Shown: in pieces, positions 8,010 to 16,571 of the stretch
Layout of the letters: every line of letters begins with the position of its first letter
How positions within the stretch are numbered: the first letter of the stretch is position 1
Origin: Oscillospiraceae bacterium
GTDB lineage: Bacteria > Bacillota > Clostridia > Oscillospirales > Ruminococcaceae
Direction of reading: 5' to 3'
Assembly: GCA_022800935.1 (NCBI GenBank)
Contig: JAAWRH010000019.1
Location: forward strand, 1 to 64,000
Length of the DNA: 64,000 nt
Notes under the pieces: generated by a model
The model's database searches: none
The model's input: the letters and a program-made list of their open reading frames with translations, nothing else
Told to the model about the DNA's origin: nothing
Made by a program: the position numbers and the translations under genes

Positions 8010-10370
8010 TTAAACCGCGTCCAACACCAGCTTATCCTCCCGGACCGCCACGCGGATTTCCTTAGGCAGCTCGTCCCCCCGCTCCACCAGGAGCATGGCA
8101 AGCTGGTCCTCCCCTTCCCGGCGGATGATCTTTCGGATGGACCTGGCCCCGGCGGAGCGGTCGGCAAAGGCTTTCTTTGCAATCCACTCCACCGCCTCCT
8201 GGCTGTAGCCAAAGGAAATCCCCTTTTCCTCCATAGGACCCTTCAGCTCGTCCAGCAGCAGCCCGGCAATCTGGCAGTAATCCCTTTCGTCCAGGGGCCG
8301 GAAGACGACCACCTCGTCCACTCGGCCCAAAAACTCCGGCCGCAGGAATTCCGACAGCGCTTTCAGCGCCTTTTCCTTGGAGGCGTCCTCCTCTGTCTTG
8401 GCAAAGCCCAGGGAGCCGCCCTTCCGCTCGCTCCCCGCATTGGAGGTCATGACAATGATGGTATTTTCAAAGGATACCCTTCTCCCCTGGGAATCGGTGA
8501 TCCTGCCCTCGTCCAGTATCTGGAGAAGGATGTTCATCACATCGGGATGGGCCTTCTCGATTTCGTCAAACAGCACCACCGAATAGGGCTTGCGGCGGAC
8601 CTTTTCGGTCAGCTGTCCCGCCTCGTCGTACCCAATGTATCCGGGCGGCGAGCCAATGAGCTTGGAAACTGCATGCTTTTCCATGTATTCAGACATGTCC
8701 AGACGGATCAGCGGCTCGGTGGCATCAAACAGCTCGTGAGAAAGGGCCTTTACCAGCTCAGTCTTTCCCACCCCCGTGGGTCCCACAAAGATGAAGGACG
8801 CCGGACGGCGGCGGGTGGATATCTGCACACGGGAGCGGCGCACCGCGTTGGCCACCGCGCTGATGGCCTCCTCCTGGCCGATCACCCGCTTGCGCAGGGC
8901 GGACTCCAGGGTGGAAATGCGCTTCATCTCGTTCTGGCGGATGCGGGAGGCGGGCACGCCGGTCCATATCTCCACCACCGCCGCCAGGTCGTCCAGGGTG
9001 ATGGGGCGGTCCAGTGCCTCTCTCTCCAGCTCCTCCAGCTGGTTGGAACAGCGGATATGCTCTGTCTGGAGCTTGGCCAGCTTTTCATAGTCGATGGTGG
9101 ACTCCCCCTGGAGGGCCGCTATCTGGCCGTCCAAACGGTCCACCCGCTGGTGCAGGGCGTCATACTCCGCCAGGGAGGTGTTTTTCAGGGTGGCGTAGGA
9201 GCAGGCCTCGTCCAGCAGGTCGATGGCCTTGTCCGGCAGGAACCGGTCGGTGATATACCGCTCCGACAGCCTCACCGCCATCTCGGCGGTCTCGTCCGGC
9301 ACCAGCACCCGGTGGAACTGCTCATAATACTTGCGTATCCCCTTTATCACCTCAATGGTATCTGCAATGGTGGGCTCCTCCACCGTGACCGGCTGGAACC
9401 GGCGTTCCAGGGCTGCGTCCTTCTCGATGTATTTGCGGTATTCGGAGAAGGTTGTGGCCCCTACCACCTGTATTTCTCCCCTGGACAAAGCGGGCTTCAG
9501 AATATTCGCCGCATTCATGGACCCCTCGGAATCCCCCGCGCCCACCAGATTGTGGACCTCATCGATAAAGAGGATGATATTTCCCTCCCGCTTTACTTCG
9601 TCCACCAGACCCTTTACCCGGCTTTCAAACTGGCCGCGGAACTGTGTCCCGGCCACCAGCGCGGCCAGGTCCAGCAGAAAGACCTCCTTGTCCCGGAGAC
9701 GGGCGGGGGCGTTCCCCCCGGCAATCTTCAGGGCAAGCCCCTCCACAATGGCGGTTTTGCCCACGCCGGGTTCTCCAATGAGGCAGGGGTTGTTTTTGGT
9801 GCGCCTGCCCAGGATTTGGAGCAGGCGCTCGGTTTCCCGCTCCCGGCCCACAATGTTGTCCAGGCGGCCGTCCTTGGCCTTTTCGGTCAGGTTTTCACAG
9901 AAGTTGTCCAGATACTTCCGCTTGGAGCGCTTTTTGGCCCGTTCATCCGGCCCCTGAGGGGGCTGGATGGGCTGGGCGCTGCGGGAAAGTCCCCGCTCGG
10001 TACGCCGTTCCTCCCGCTCCGTGTTCTGGAGGGCGGAGGAATCACGGGAGCTTTCGGGGTTCTTGTCCCTGCTTCTTCCGCCGCCGAAGAGCTGCTGAAG
10101 GAAGGGGAAGGGCTGCGCCTGGGCTCCCCCCATTTCAAAACTGTCATTGTCCAGCTGGAGGGAATCCAGGGAGTCCGCCATCTGCTCCCCCATGGCTTCG
10201 ATCTCCTCGTCGGTGATGCCCATTTTCTCCATCATCTCGTTCACCGGCTGAATTCCAAGCTCCTTGGCACATTTCAGGCAAAGGCCCTCGTTTACGGTTT
10301 TATCCCCCTCCATGCGGGTCATAAAAACCACCGCCATCCGCTTTTTGCAGCGGCTGCATACAAAATTCAT
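8010..10370 (-). CDS. ClpE/ClpC-type AAA+ unfoldase with N-terminal zinc finger
   Basis: Hsp100 unfoldase expected to feed ClpP. N terminus holds a four-Cys zinc finger (C5, C8, C31, C34) as in ClpE instead of the Clp_N repeat. A low-complexity linker (~80-150) leads to two AAA+ modules: Walker A GEPGVGKT (199-206) and Walker B LFIDE (267-271); a short middle domain (~395-455); Walker A GPTGVGKT (530-537) and Walker B VLFDE (599-603). LGF at 654-656, just after TSNAG, sits where ClpA/ClpC carry the ClpP-docking loop. 786 aa. No ctsR or mcsAB neighbours; a palindrome overlaps its promoter region. The exact subfamily name is inferred from the zinc finger. Confidence 0.88.
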   Translation of the reverse strand: MNFVCSRCKKRMAVVFMTRMEGDKTVNEGLCLKCAKELGIQPVNEMMEKMGITDEEIEAMGEQMADSLDSLQLDNDSFEMGGAQAQPFPFLQQLFGGGRSRDKNPESSRDSSALQNTEREERRTERGLSRSAQPIQPPQGPDERAKKRSKRKYLDNFCENLTEKAKDGRLDNIVGRERETERLLQILGRRTKNNPCLIGEPGVGKTAIVEGLALKIAGGNAPARLRDKEVFLLDLAALVAGTQFRGQFESRVKGLVDEVKREGNIILFIDEVHNLVGAGDSEGSMNAANILKPALSRGEIQVVGATTFSEYRKYIEKDAALERRFQPVTVEEPTIADTIEVIKGIRKYYEQFHRVLVPDETAEMAVRLSERYITDRFLPDKAIDLLDEACSYATLKNTSLAEYDALHQRVDRLDGQIAALQGESTIDYEKLAKLQTEHIRCSNQLEELEREALDRPITLDDLAAVVEIWTGVPASRIRQNEMKRISTLESALRKRVIGQEEAISAVANAVRRSRVQISTRRRPASFIFVGPTGVGKTELVKALSHELFDATEPLIRLDMSEYMEKHAVSKLIGSPPGYIGYDEAGQLTEKVRRKPYSVVLFDEIEKAHPDVMNILLQILDEGRITDSQGRRVSFENTIIVMTSNAGSERKGGSLGFAKTEEDASKEKALKALSEFLRPEFLGRVDEVVVFRPLDERDYCQIAGLLLDELKGPMEEKGISFGYSQEAVEWIAKKAFADRSAGARSIRKIIRREGEDQLAMLLVERGDELPKEIRVAVREDKLVLDAV

Positions 10371-10485
10371 GCTGTAGCTTCACCTCAACTTTTTTGTCCT
10401 TATCGATATGAAAACCTCCGAAGCCAATCGAAGAAGACGCTTCTATGGCAGTGCCGTCCGGCCTGCCCACTATAAGGATTCATTA

Positions 10486-10530
10486 TATTATACCTCGTTT
10501 GTATGAAATTTTCATGTCTACAATGTGTCT
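10486..10530 (-). promoter_or_regulatory. Putative clpE promoter with a 13-bp palindrome
   Basis: The minus strand reads GAGG-TATAAT about 115 bp upstream of the ATG. The -35 position is poor, but it is covered by ATGAAA-T-TTTCAT (10503-10515), a perfect 6-1-6 inverted repeat. It does not match the CtsR heptad repeat or the CIRCE element, so any operator role is inferred. Confidence 0.4.
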
Positions 10531-10560
10531 ATCGTAAAAAACAATCCGCCCTAGGGGCCC

Positions 10561-11256
10561 CTATCTCAGCAGAGGATTGTACTGGTAGAGCTTGCTCAGG
10601 ATATTGGTGGCCCGCAGAGTGTCGCTGCACAGCCAGGAAACCGAGTCATTGGTCAGCACGAAGAACAGGTGCAGCGCCGTGGTAAAGGCGAACACCAGCA
10701 GGATCACCTCCACAAAGCCCACCGCGCCGCCCAGCAGGCTGTTGGCTGTGCCGATCACCGGCAGGCGGCGTATCTCCCGCAGCAGCCGGGAACAGACGTG
10801 GACGATAAAGAGCAGCAGGGAGAACAGCAGCAGGAAGATGACCCAGCGGAGCAGCCCCACCACGCTGGGCGCAATGATGGTATCGGTAAACACCTCGGCC
10901 AGCCCGGCGGCGGAGGCTCCCGCCTCCAGCAGGCGGGCCGCTATCTCCTCCTTTTCAAAGGAGAGCATATTGGCCAGCACTCCGGGCAGCTCCCGGAGCA
11001 CCGCCTCCAGGTTTTCCGCCATGCTTTCCACCGAAAGGTACTGATTCACCACCGAGGCGGCGCTCTTTAAAAGCCGTTCCCGCAGCAGGGTGTCAAAGCA
11101 CCACTGGGCCGCCTTCCCCGCCGCAATCCAGGACACCACCAGCGAGACAATATATCCCACCAAATCCACCATTGCCGCCACAAAGCCCTTTCTTGCGGCA
11201 AAAAAAACGATCAAAAATACGGCGGCCAGCAGCCCGATGTCCAAAATAAGGGGCAT
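10561..11256 (-). CDS. CvpA-family membrane protein
   Basis: Four predicted membrane segments: N-terminal MPLILDIGLLAAVFLIVFFA, then VDLVGYIVSLVVSWIAAG, a third near WVIFLLLFSLLLFIVHV, and a fourth near GFVEVILLVFAFTTALHLFF. The RKGF motif after helix 1 and GGAVGFVE before the last helix are typical of the CvpA/colicin-V-production family, whose exact role is uncertain. The frame is open back to 11334, but that start would overlap the upstream gene by 47 bp. The ATG at 11256, or a TTG at 11268 closer to AGAAGGG, is more likely. Confidence 0.75.
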   Translation of the reverse strand: MPLILDIGLLAAVFLIVFFAARKGFVAAMVDLVGYIVSLVVSWIAAGKAAQWCFDTLLRERLLKSAASVVNQYLSVESMAENLEAVLRELPGVLANMLSFEKEEIAARLLEAGASAAGLAEVFTDTIIAPSVVGLLRWVIFLLLFSLLLFIVHVCSRLLREIRRLPVIGTANSLLGGAVGFVEVILLVFAFTTALHLFFVLTNDSVSWLCSDTLRATNILSKLYQYNPLLR

Positions 11257-11287
11257 TGCCTGTTCCAAATCCGTCACATCCCTTCTG

Positions 11288-12469
11288 TCAATATATGTCA
11301 GTGCGCTCCATTGTCCCCTTTTCCAGCCCGTCAAAGGTCATATAGTAGACGGTACTGCCCTCTCCGGGGACAAAATCTATCATATTCAGCACAGGCAGGA
11401 ACAGCCTCACCAATCCGTCCTCCCCAAACTGATATAACCCTCTTTCATTGTAGATATACAGCCAGCTTCCCTTGCTTTTGATCTGCTTGACGGGGTAATT
11501 CATGGTAAAGGAGATGCTTTCCTCCCCCCGCATATTGTAGAGGACCACCCGGCAGCTCTTGGTGTTGCTGTAATCCCCCAGCACCACGGCGGTATACCGG
11601 TCCATCTGGTCCGTATAGGCGGAGACCGTCTCCCCGCCAAAGTCAACCTGTCCCGCAATCTTCCCCGCCCCGTTGATTAGGTACAGCCCCCGGTCGGTCA
11701 GCAGGCTCAGGCTGCCATTGTAGCGGTACTGGAGGGACAGGGTGATCTCCCCCGGAAAGTCATAGGCCGCCACTGGCTCCTCCCGGTCAAAGCGGTAGAT
11801 GAACAAATGGGTGTGCAGCTCCCCACCCTGGGCGGACACAGCGGTAAACGCGGCTTCCTTTCCGGTGTCCTCCAGCTTCAGGTGGGTCAGCAGCTTATCC
11901 GAGGAATTCCACTGAAACACCTTGCCGCGGTCCTTGGTGTACGCCGTCACGGTGGAAAGGTACTGGTTGGAACCGGTGGAAACCGCGAACACCCCGTTCT
12001 CCACCATATCCGCTGCGTAAATGGGATACTCCAGCGTGTGGTTCTCCAGCTCCCGGTCACCGCTGTACAGCCGCCAGCTCTTTCCCACAAAATCGTACAG
12101 CAGCACCCGGTCACCGCCGAATATCACGCGGGGGTTGAGGTAATTGTGGGACAGCTCCAAATCCGTCCCGCCGCTCAGGTTGACCACCGCGGCCCTGGAG
12201 CTGTTGAGTACTCCCAGGCGTCCGTCGCTCAGGGACTGGAGGGAGATAACATCCTTGCCCACAAACTCCACCGGGAACCCGTCCCCCTGCTGATGGGTGC
12301 TTCCGCCCAGCACCGTCGTCTGTAAAAATTCCTGAAAATCCTCCGAAGCGCCTGCGTACAGCACCAGCGCCGCAGCAGCGGCCGCCAGCAGCAGCGCCAG
12401 AAAATTCTTCCGCTTCTGCCTGGCCTTGCGCTTGCGCTGTAAATCCTTAATTTGGGTCAGTTGAGCCAT
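11288..12469 (-). CDS. DUF5711-like membrane-anchored beta-propeller protein
   Basis: 393 aa. A very basic N-terminal stretch (about residues 8-21, many K/R) precedes one membrane helix (FLALLLAAAAAALVLYA), so the rest should be outside the cell. The remainder is a run of short beta-strand repeats alternating hydrophobic patches with GD/GE turns (for example GGDRVLLYDFVGKSWRLY and NGSLSLLTDRGLYLI), as in a beta-propeller. This layout matches the Clostridia DUF5711 family by recall; no catalytic motif is visible. It lies between truA and the CvpA-like gene, probably in one operon. Function unknown. Confidence 0.65.
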   Translation of the reverse strand: MAQLTQIKDLQRKRKARQKRKNFLALLLAAAAAALVLYAGASEDFQEFLQTTVLGGSTHQQGDGFPVEFVGKDVISLQSLSDGRLGVLNSSRAAVVNLSGGTDLELSHNYLNPRVIFGGDRVLLYDFVGKSWRLYSGDRELENHTLEYPIYAADMVENGVFAVSTGSNQYLSTVTAYTKDRGKVFQWNSSDKLLTHLKLEDTGKEAAFTAVSAQGGELHTHLFIYRFDREEPVAAYDFPGEITLSLQYRYNGSLSLLTDRGLYLINGAGKIAGQVDFGGETVSAYTDQMDRYTAVVLGDYSNTKSCRVVLYNMRGEESISFTMNYPVKQIKSKGSWLYIYNERGLYQFGEDGLVRLFLPVLNMIDFVPGEGSTVYYMTFDGLEKGTMERTDIY

Positions 12470-12513
12470 TTCGCGCTCCTTTCTCAGAAACTTTCAAACC
12501 GTTCAGAATTTTT

Positions 12514-13266
12514 TTAAATCAATTCTGACTCTGAATAAAACACCCGGTTGAGGTACAGTCCCCACGCCGGGGCGGTGGGACCGGCCCGCCGCCGGTCCCG
12601 GCTTTCCAGAATCTCAGGGATTCCCTCCACCGGAATGCTCCCCCTGGAAATCTCCAGAAGGGTCCCGGTCATAATGCGGACCATATTGTATAAAAAGCCA
12701 TCTCCCGCAACCCGGAACTCCACAAAGTCCCCCTTCCGCTCCACATTCGCGCGGAATATGGTTCTGCGGGTGTCTTCCACGGCGGAACCGGAGCTGCAAA
12801 AGGCGGTAAAATCGTGGTATCCCGCAAAATCCCGGCAGGCAGTCCTCAGCAGCTCTGTGTCCAGGGGATAGGGATAATGGAGGGCCCGTCCCTCCGAAAA
12901 GGGGTCGCGGGCGGTCCGGTTGAGGATGCGGTAGAGGTATTCCTTCCCAATGCAGCTATAGCGGGCATGGAACTCCTCCAGAACCTCCCGGCAGTCGGTC
13001 ACGGCGATGTCCGGCGGGAGGTTTGTGTTCATGGCTGGGATGACTCTTTCACAGGGGATACGGCTTTCCGTCTTCATGGAGATGCAGAACTGGTTGGCGT
13101 GGACGCCGGAATCGGTCCGGGAGCAGCCCTTCACCGGCAGTCTTGCCCCAAACACCCGAACCAGGGCGTCCTGGAACACCTCCTCCACGGTGACGGCGTT
13201 CTTCTGCACCTGAAAGCCGTGGTAATTTCGCCCGTCATAGGCGATGGACAGCAGCAAATTGCGCAG
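12514..13266 (-). CDS. truA: tRNA pseudouridine(38-40) synthase TruA
   Basis: Modifies U38-U40 in the tRNA anticodon stem-loop. The catalytic block KGCSRTDSGVHANQF carries the nucleophile Asp; DGFLYNMVRIMTGTLLEI near the C terminus is a further family signature. No ATG or GTG lies near the N terminus. The frame reads LRNLLLSIAYDG, matching the usual (M)RN-x-LxIxYDG start. CTG at 13266 is 10 nt from AAGGGAG; the alternative TTG at 13257 is 19 nt away. I therefore favour an unusual CTG start, without certainty. Confidence 0.92.
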   Translation of the reverse strand: MRNLLLSIAYDGRNYHGFQVQKNAVTVEEVFQDALVRVFGARLPVKGCSRTDSGVHANQFCISMKTESRIPCERVIPAMNTNLPPDIAVTDCREVLEEFHARYSCIGKEYLYRILNRTARDPFSEGRALHYPYPLDTELLRTACRDFAGYHDFTAFCSSGSAVEDTRRTIFRANVERKGDFVEFRVAGDGFLYNMVRIMTGTLLEISRGSIPVEGIPEILESRDRRRAGPTAPAWGLYLNRVFYSESELI

Positions 13267-13312
13267 AACAGACCAGCTCCCTTCTATGTATGCGTTTTGG
13301 AAAAAAGCGGTT

Positions 13313-13810
13313 TCACCAAGGAGACGGCGTCAGTGATTCTACAAGTACTTTTGTCTTTACCTGTTTCTCCATCCGTTTATAAAATAACACAGCGCCGCTT
13401 TTCTGCTCCCACCTGCATATCTCCGCCGTGGTATATCCCCGTTTCTCATACAGACCTTCCGCGGGGAGTGAAGCCTCCAGCTGTACCTTTTGGTATTCCT
13501 TTGCAGCTTCATCTTCCAAGGACTGGAGGATAAAGCTGCCATACCCTTTTCCCTGGAAGCGGGGGTGTACAAAAACTCTTGTGATATGGTCTTTCCGAAG
13601 GCTTCCGGTCCCCACAAGCTCATCTTCCTCAAACAGCACCCACAGCCGCCGGGCATCTAAATCCCTTTGGATATTTTCCCGACCGTGGAGACAAAGGAAG
13701 AACTCCACCACCTCCTCCGGATAATACCGGGGGTAAACAGCGGTGATGGTTTCCTGAACCAGTTGGTAAACCCTCTCGCACTCCCCCTGCAAAGCCCTTC
13801 TGTACTCCAT
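13313..13810 (-). CDS. GNAT-family N-acetyltransferase
   Basis: 165 aa. The acetyl-CoA loop is seen in ITRVFVHPRFQGKGYGSFIL (Q/RxxGxG/A pattern), followed by the beta-5/alpha-4 part LEASLPAEGLYEKRGY. The start at 13810 has AAGGAGGAAC upstream; the open frame extends 53 codons further, into the ecfT region, with no similarity. The substrate cannot be told. It is transcribed after ecfT and before truA. Confidence 0.85.
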   Translation of the reverse strand: MEYRRALQGECERVYQLVQETITAVYPRYYPEEVVEFFLCLHGRENIQRDLDARRLWVLFEEDELVGTGSLRKDHITRVFVHPRFQGKGYGSFILQSLEDEAAKEYQKVQLEASLPAEGLYEKRGYTTAEICRWEQKSGAVLFYKRMEKQVKTKVLVESLTPSPW

Positions 13811-13827
13811 AGACTGCGTTCCTCCTT

Positions 13828-14640
13828 TTACAGCAGCGCAGGCAGCCGGTTGAGCAGCAGAATCCCCGCAAAGCAGACCATCAGCACCCCCAGTGCCAGC
13901 CCGTCCCGGTAGGAATACTTTAACTGCCGCATCCTGGTGCGGCCATCCCCGCCGTGGTAGCAGCGGCATTCCATCGCCAGGGCCAGCTCGTCCGCCCGGC
14001 GGAAAGCCGAGACAAACAGCGGGATCAGAATGGGTATCAGCGCCTTAGCCCGCTGGAGCAGCCCCCCGGTTTCCATATCCGCGCCCCTGGCCTTCTGGGC
14101 GTTCATAATCTTGTCAGTCTCCTCAATCAGCGTGGGGATGAACCGCAGGGCAATGGTCATCACCATGGCCAGCTCGTGGACAGGGAAATGCAGCTTTTTC
14201 AGGGGCCCGAACAGCTGCTCAATGGCATCGGTCAGGGCAATGGGGGACGAGGTATAGGTCAGCAGGGAGGTTCCCGCAATCAGCAGGATGATCCGTGCCG
14301 CCATAAACAGGGCGGTGCTCACCCCCTGCTTATAAATGGTAATCTTCCAGAAGGTCACCAGGGGGTCCCCCTGGATAAAGAAGATATTCAGGACGCCGGT
14401 GAACAGGACGATGGGCACCACCGGCTTCAGGCTCTTGAGTATCATCTTATAGGGAATGCCGGAGACCTTATAGGCGATAACCAAAAACGCCGCCCCCGCC
14501 AGCAGTCCCACCGGGTGGGAGATGCAGAACAGCATAATGACAAACAAAAATGTCACAATCATCTTCATCCTTGGGTCCATCCTGTGGACAAAGGAATGTC
14601 CGGGAAAATACTGCCCGATGGTGATATCCTTTAACGCCAT
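13828..14640 (-). CDS. ecfT: Energy-coupling factor transporter transmembrane protein EcfT
   Basis: Membrane scaffold of ECF vitamin/metal importers. Multiple helices, the N-terminal GHSFVHRMDPRMKM segment conserved in EcfT, and the coupling-helix motif AQKARGADMETGG (x-AR-G) that contacts the ATPases. A second x-AR-G-like motif is less clear. 270 aa. It overlaps ecfA2 by 10 bp. No substrate-binding S component lies nearby, so this is a group II (shared) ECF module. Confidence 0.94.
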   Translation of the reverse strand: MALKDITIGQYFPGHSFVHRMDPRMKMIVTFLFVIMLFCISHPVGLLAGAAFLVIAYKVSGIPYKMILKSLKPVVPIVLFTGVLNIFFIQGDPLVTFWKITIYKQGVSTALFMAARIILLIAGTSLLTYTSSPIALTDAIEQLFGPLKKLHFPVHELAMVMTIALRFIPTLIEETDKIMNAQKARGADMETGGLLQRAKALIPILIPLFVSAFRRADELALAMECRCYHGGDGRTRMRQLKYSYRDGLALGVLMVCFAGILLLNRLPALL

Positions 14641-15500
14641 GCCGGTTCGCCCCCTTTCATCAGCTCCATCACCTGTTTTTTGGCCTGTTCCACCGTGTAA
14701 ACGCCTGGGTCCACGGGGTAGCCCCGCCGCGCCAGCTCCACAAACACACGGGTAATCTGTGGCACCGCCAGCCCCATACCGGCAATCTCCTCCGAACGGG
14801 AGAACACATTCTTCACATCATCATAGCAGAACATCCTGGACTGGTTCATCACCAGCACCTTATTGGCAAACTTGGCCACATCCTCCATGCTGTGGGAAAC
14901 GATAAGCACCGTTCTCCCCGTTTCCTTGTGGTACCCCACAATCTGCCCCAGGATGTGGTCCCGGCCCTTGGGGTCCAGACCGGCGGTGGGCTCGTCCAGG
15001 ATGAGCACCTTGGGCTCCATGGCGATAACCCCCGCGATGGCCACCCGCCGCTTCTGCCCGCCGGAGAGCTCAAAGGGGGATTTGTTCAGCGCCGAAGCGG
15101 GCAGCTCCACAAACTCCGCCGCTTCGTGTACCCGTTTATCTATCTCCGCCTCGGTAAGCCCCATATTCTTAGGGCCAAAGGCGATGTCCTTATAAACCGA
15201 CTCCTCAAACAACTGGTATTCCGGATACTGGAACACCAGCCCCACCTGGAAGCGGATGTCCCGTATCTTCACCTCCTCGGACCAGATGTCCCTGCCGTCG
15301 ATGAAAATTTTCCCCGACGTGGGCCGGACCAGCCCGTTGAAATGCTGAATCAGGGTGGATTTTCCGGAACCGGTGTGGCCGATAATGCCCACCATCTCCC
15401 CTTCCTCAATTTCCAGGTTGATGTCGTCGATGGCCGCCTTTTCAAAGGGGGTTCCAGAAGAATAGGTATAGGTTAGATGCTCTGTCTTTATGATTGCCAT
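14631..15500 (-). CDS. ecfA2: ECF transporter ATPase EcfA2
   Basis: ABC ATPase of the ECF module. Walker A GHTGSGKS (about 41-48), Q-loop in FQYPEYQLFEE, signature LSGGQKRR, Walker B KVLILDEP, and the H-loop VSHSMED. 289 aa. Located between ecfA1 and ecfT with a 10-bp overlap into ecfT, indicating translational coupling. EcfA2 is assigned by order and by similarity of the N terminus (TEHLTYTYSSGTPFEKAA). Confidence 0.94.
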   Translation of the reverse strand: MAIIKTEHLTYTYSSGTPFEKAAIDDINLEIEEGEMVGIIGHTGSGKSTLIQHFNGLVRPTSGKIFIDGRDIWSEEVKIRDIRFQVGLVFQYPEYQLFEESVYKDIAFGPKNMGLTEAEIDKRVHEAAEFVELPASALNKSPFELSGGQKRRVAIAGVIAMEPKVLILDEPTAGLDPKGRDHILGQIVGYHKETGRTVLIVSHSMEDVAKFANKVLVMNQSRMFCYDDVKNVFSRSEEIAGMGLAVPQITRVFVELARRGYPVDPGVYTVEQAKKQVMELMKGGEPAWR

Positions 15501-15591
15501 GTTTGACTGACCCTTTCTTTAGATCCCTGTCTCTGAAAAAATAGAGACAGGTTAAGTTGCAGCCCCGCGAAGGGGTGCTGCACTGCTGCAC

Positions 15592-16470
15592 TTATTTTAC
15601 AGGGTGAATTCCCGCGCTTTCCAGCAGCGTTGCCAGCTGTTGGACGCACTCCTCCTCGCCGATGACATCGCCGGGCAGCTTCACGCCGCCCCGTGCCAGG
15701 CCGTCGAACAGGTCCGTCACCTGGGGGACGTCCAGCCCCACCTCCTTGAGCACCGCCACATGGGAGAACACACTCTTGGGCAGGCCGTCCAGCAGGATCT
15801 TTCCGTCCTCCATCACCACCACCCGGTCGCATTGGACCGCCTCGTCCATATAATGGGTGATGAGCACCACGGTGATGCCGTACTCCCGGTTCAGCCTGCG
15901 CACCGTGGCGATGACCTCCCGGCGGCCCCGCGGGTCCAGCATGGCGGTGGGCTCGTCCAGGACAATGACGTCCGGGCGCATGGCAATGATTCCCGCAATG
16001 GCCACCCGCTGCTTCTGCCCGCCGGAAAGCTGGTGGGGGGAGTGCTCCCGGAACTCGTACATTCCCACCGCTTTCAGCGCCTCGTCCACCCGCCTGCGGA
16101 TTTCCTGCGGCTCCACCCCGATATTTTCCAGGGCAAAGGCCACGTCCTCCTCCACAATGGTGGCGACAATCTGGTTGTCCGGGTTCTGGAACACCATCCC
16201 CACCCGCTGGCGGATATCGTACAGCCGGGACTCGTCCTTCGTGTTGATGCCGTCCACCACCACATCCCCGGAATCGGGGGTGAGGATGGCGTTGAAATGC
16301 TTTGCTATGGTGGATTTGCCGCAGCCGTTGTGGCCCAGCAGGGCGATCATCTCCCCCCGCTGTATCTCCAGGCTCAGGTCCTGCAATACCGGGGCGGCCT
16401 TCTGCTCCGTCTCCTCGTCGTAGTAGGCAAAACTGACGCGGGAGGCCTGTATGATAGGATTTGTCTGCAT
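15592..16470 (-). CDS. ecfA1: ECF transporter ATPase EcfA1
   Basis: First ATPase of the ECF module, heterodimerising with EcfA2. Walker A GHNGCGKS (about 46-53), Q-loop FQNPDNQIVATIVEEDVAF, signature LSGGQKQR, Walker B VIVLDEP, H-loop ITHYMDE. 292 aa. The 91-bp gap to ecfA2 holds a short complementary stretch (AAAATAGAGACAGG region) but no clear terminator. Confidence 0.94.
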   Translation of the reverse strand: MQTNPIIQASRVSFAYYDEETEQKAAPVLQDLSLEIQRGEMIALLGHNGCGKSTIAKHFNAILTPDSGDVVVDGINTKDESRLYDIRQRVGMVFQNPDNQIVATIVEEDVAFALENIGVEPQEIRRRVDEALKAVGMYEFREHSPHQLSGGQKQRVAIAGIIAMRPDVIVLDEPTAMLDPRGRREVIATVRRLNREYGITVVLITHYMDEAVQCDRVVVMEDGKILLDGLPKSVFSHVAVLKEVGLDVPQVTDLFDGLARGGVKLPGDVIGEEECVQQLATLLESAGIHPVK

Positions 16471-16571
16471 TTTTTACGCTCATTCCTTTTTATCATATTC
16501 GGTGAATGTCGTGAAAAAAGTGTTTTTGCGTCGGTTGGGCTAAATTTTAGGTTCTCCGGGCTTTACGGCTT

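Noticed and set aside
8547-10475. 642-codon plus-strand ORF opposite clpE
   Set aside because: Antisense shadow created by the codon bias of clpE; no ribosome site or recognisable motif.
15488-16483. Second long minus-strand frame over ecfA1
   Set aside because: Out-of-frame Gly/Arg/Pro-rich translation; the ecfA1 frame carries the ABC motifs.
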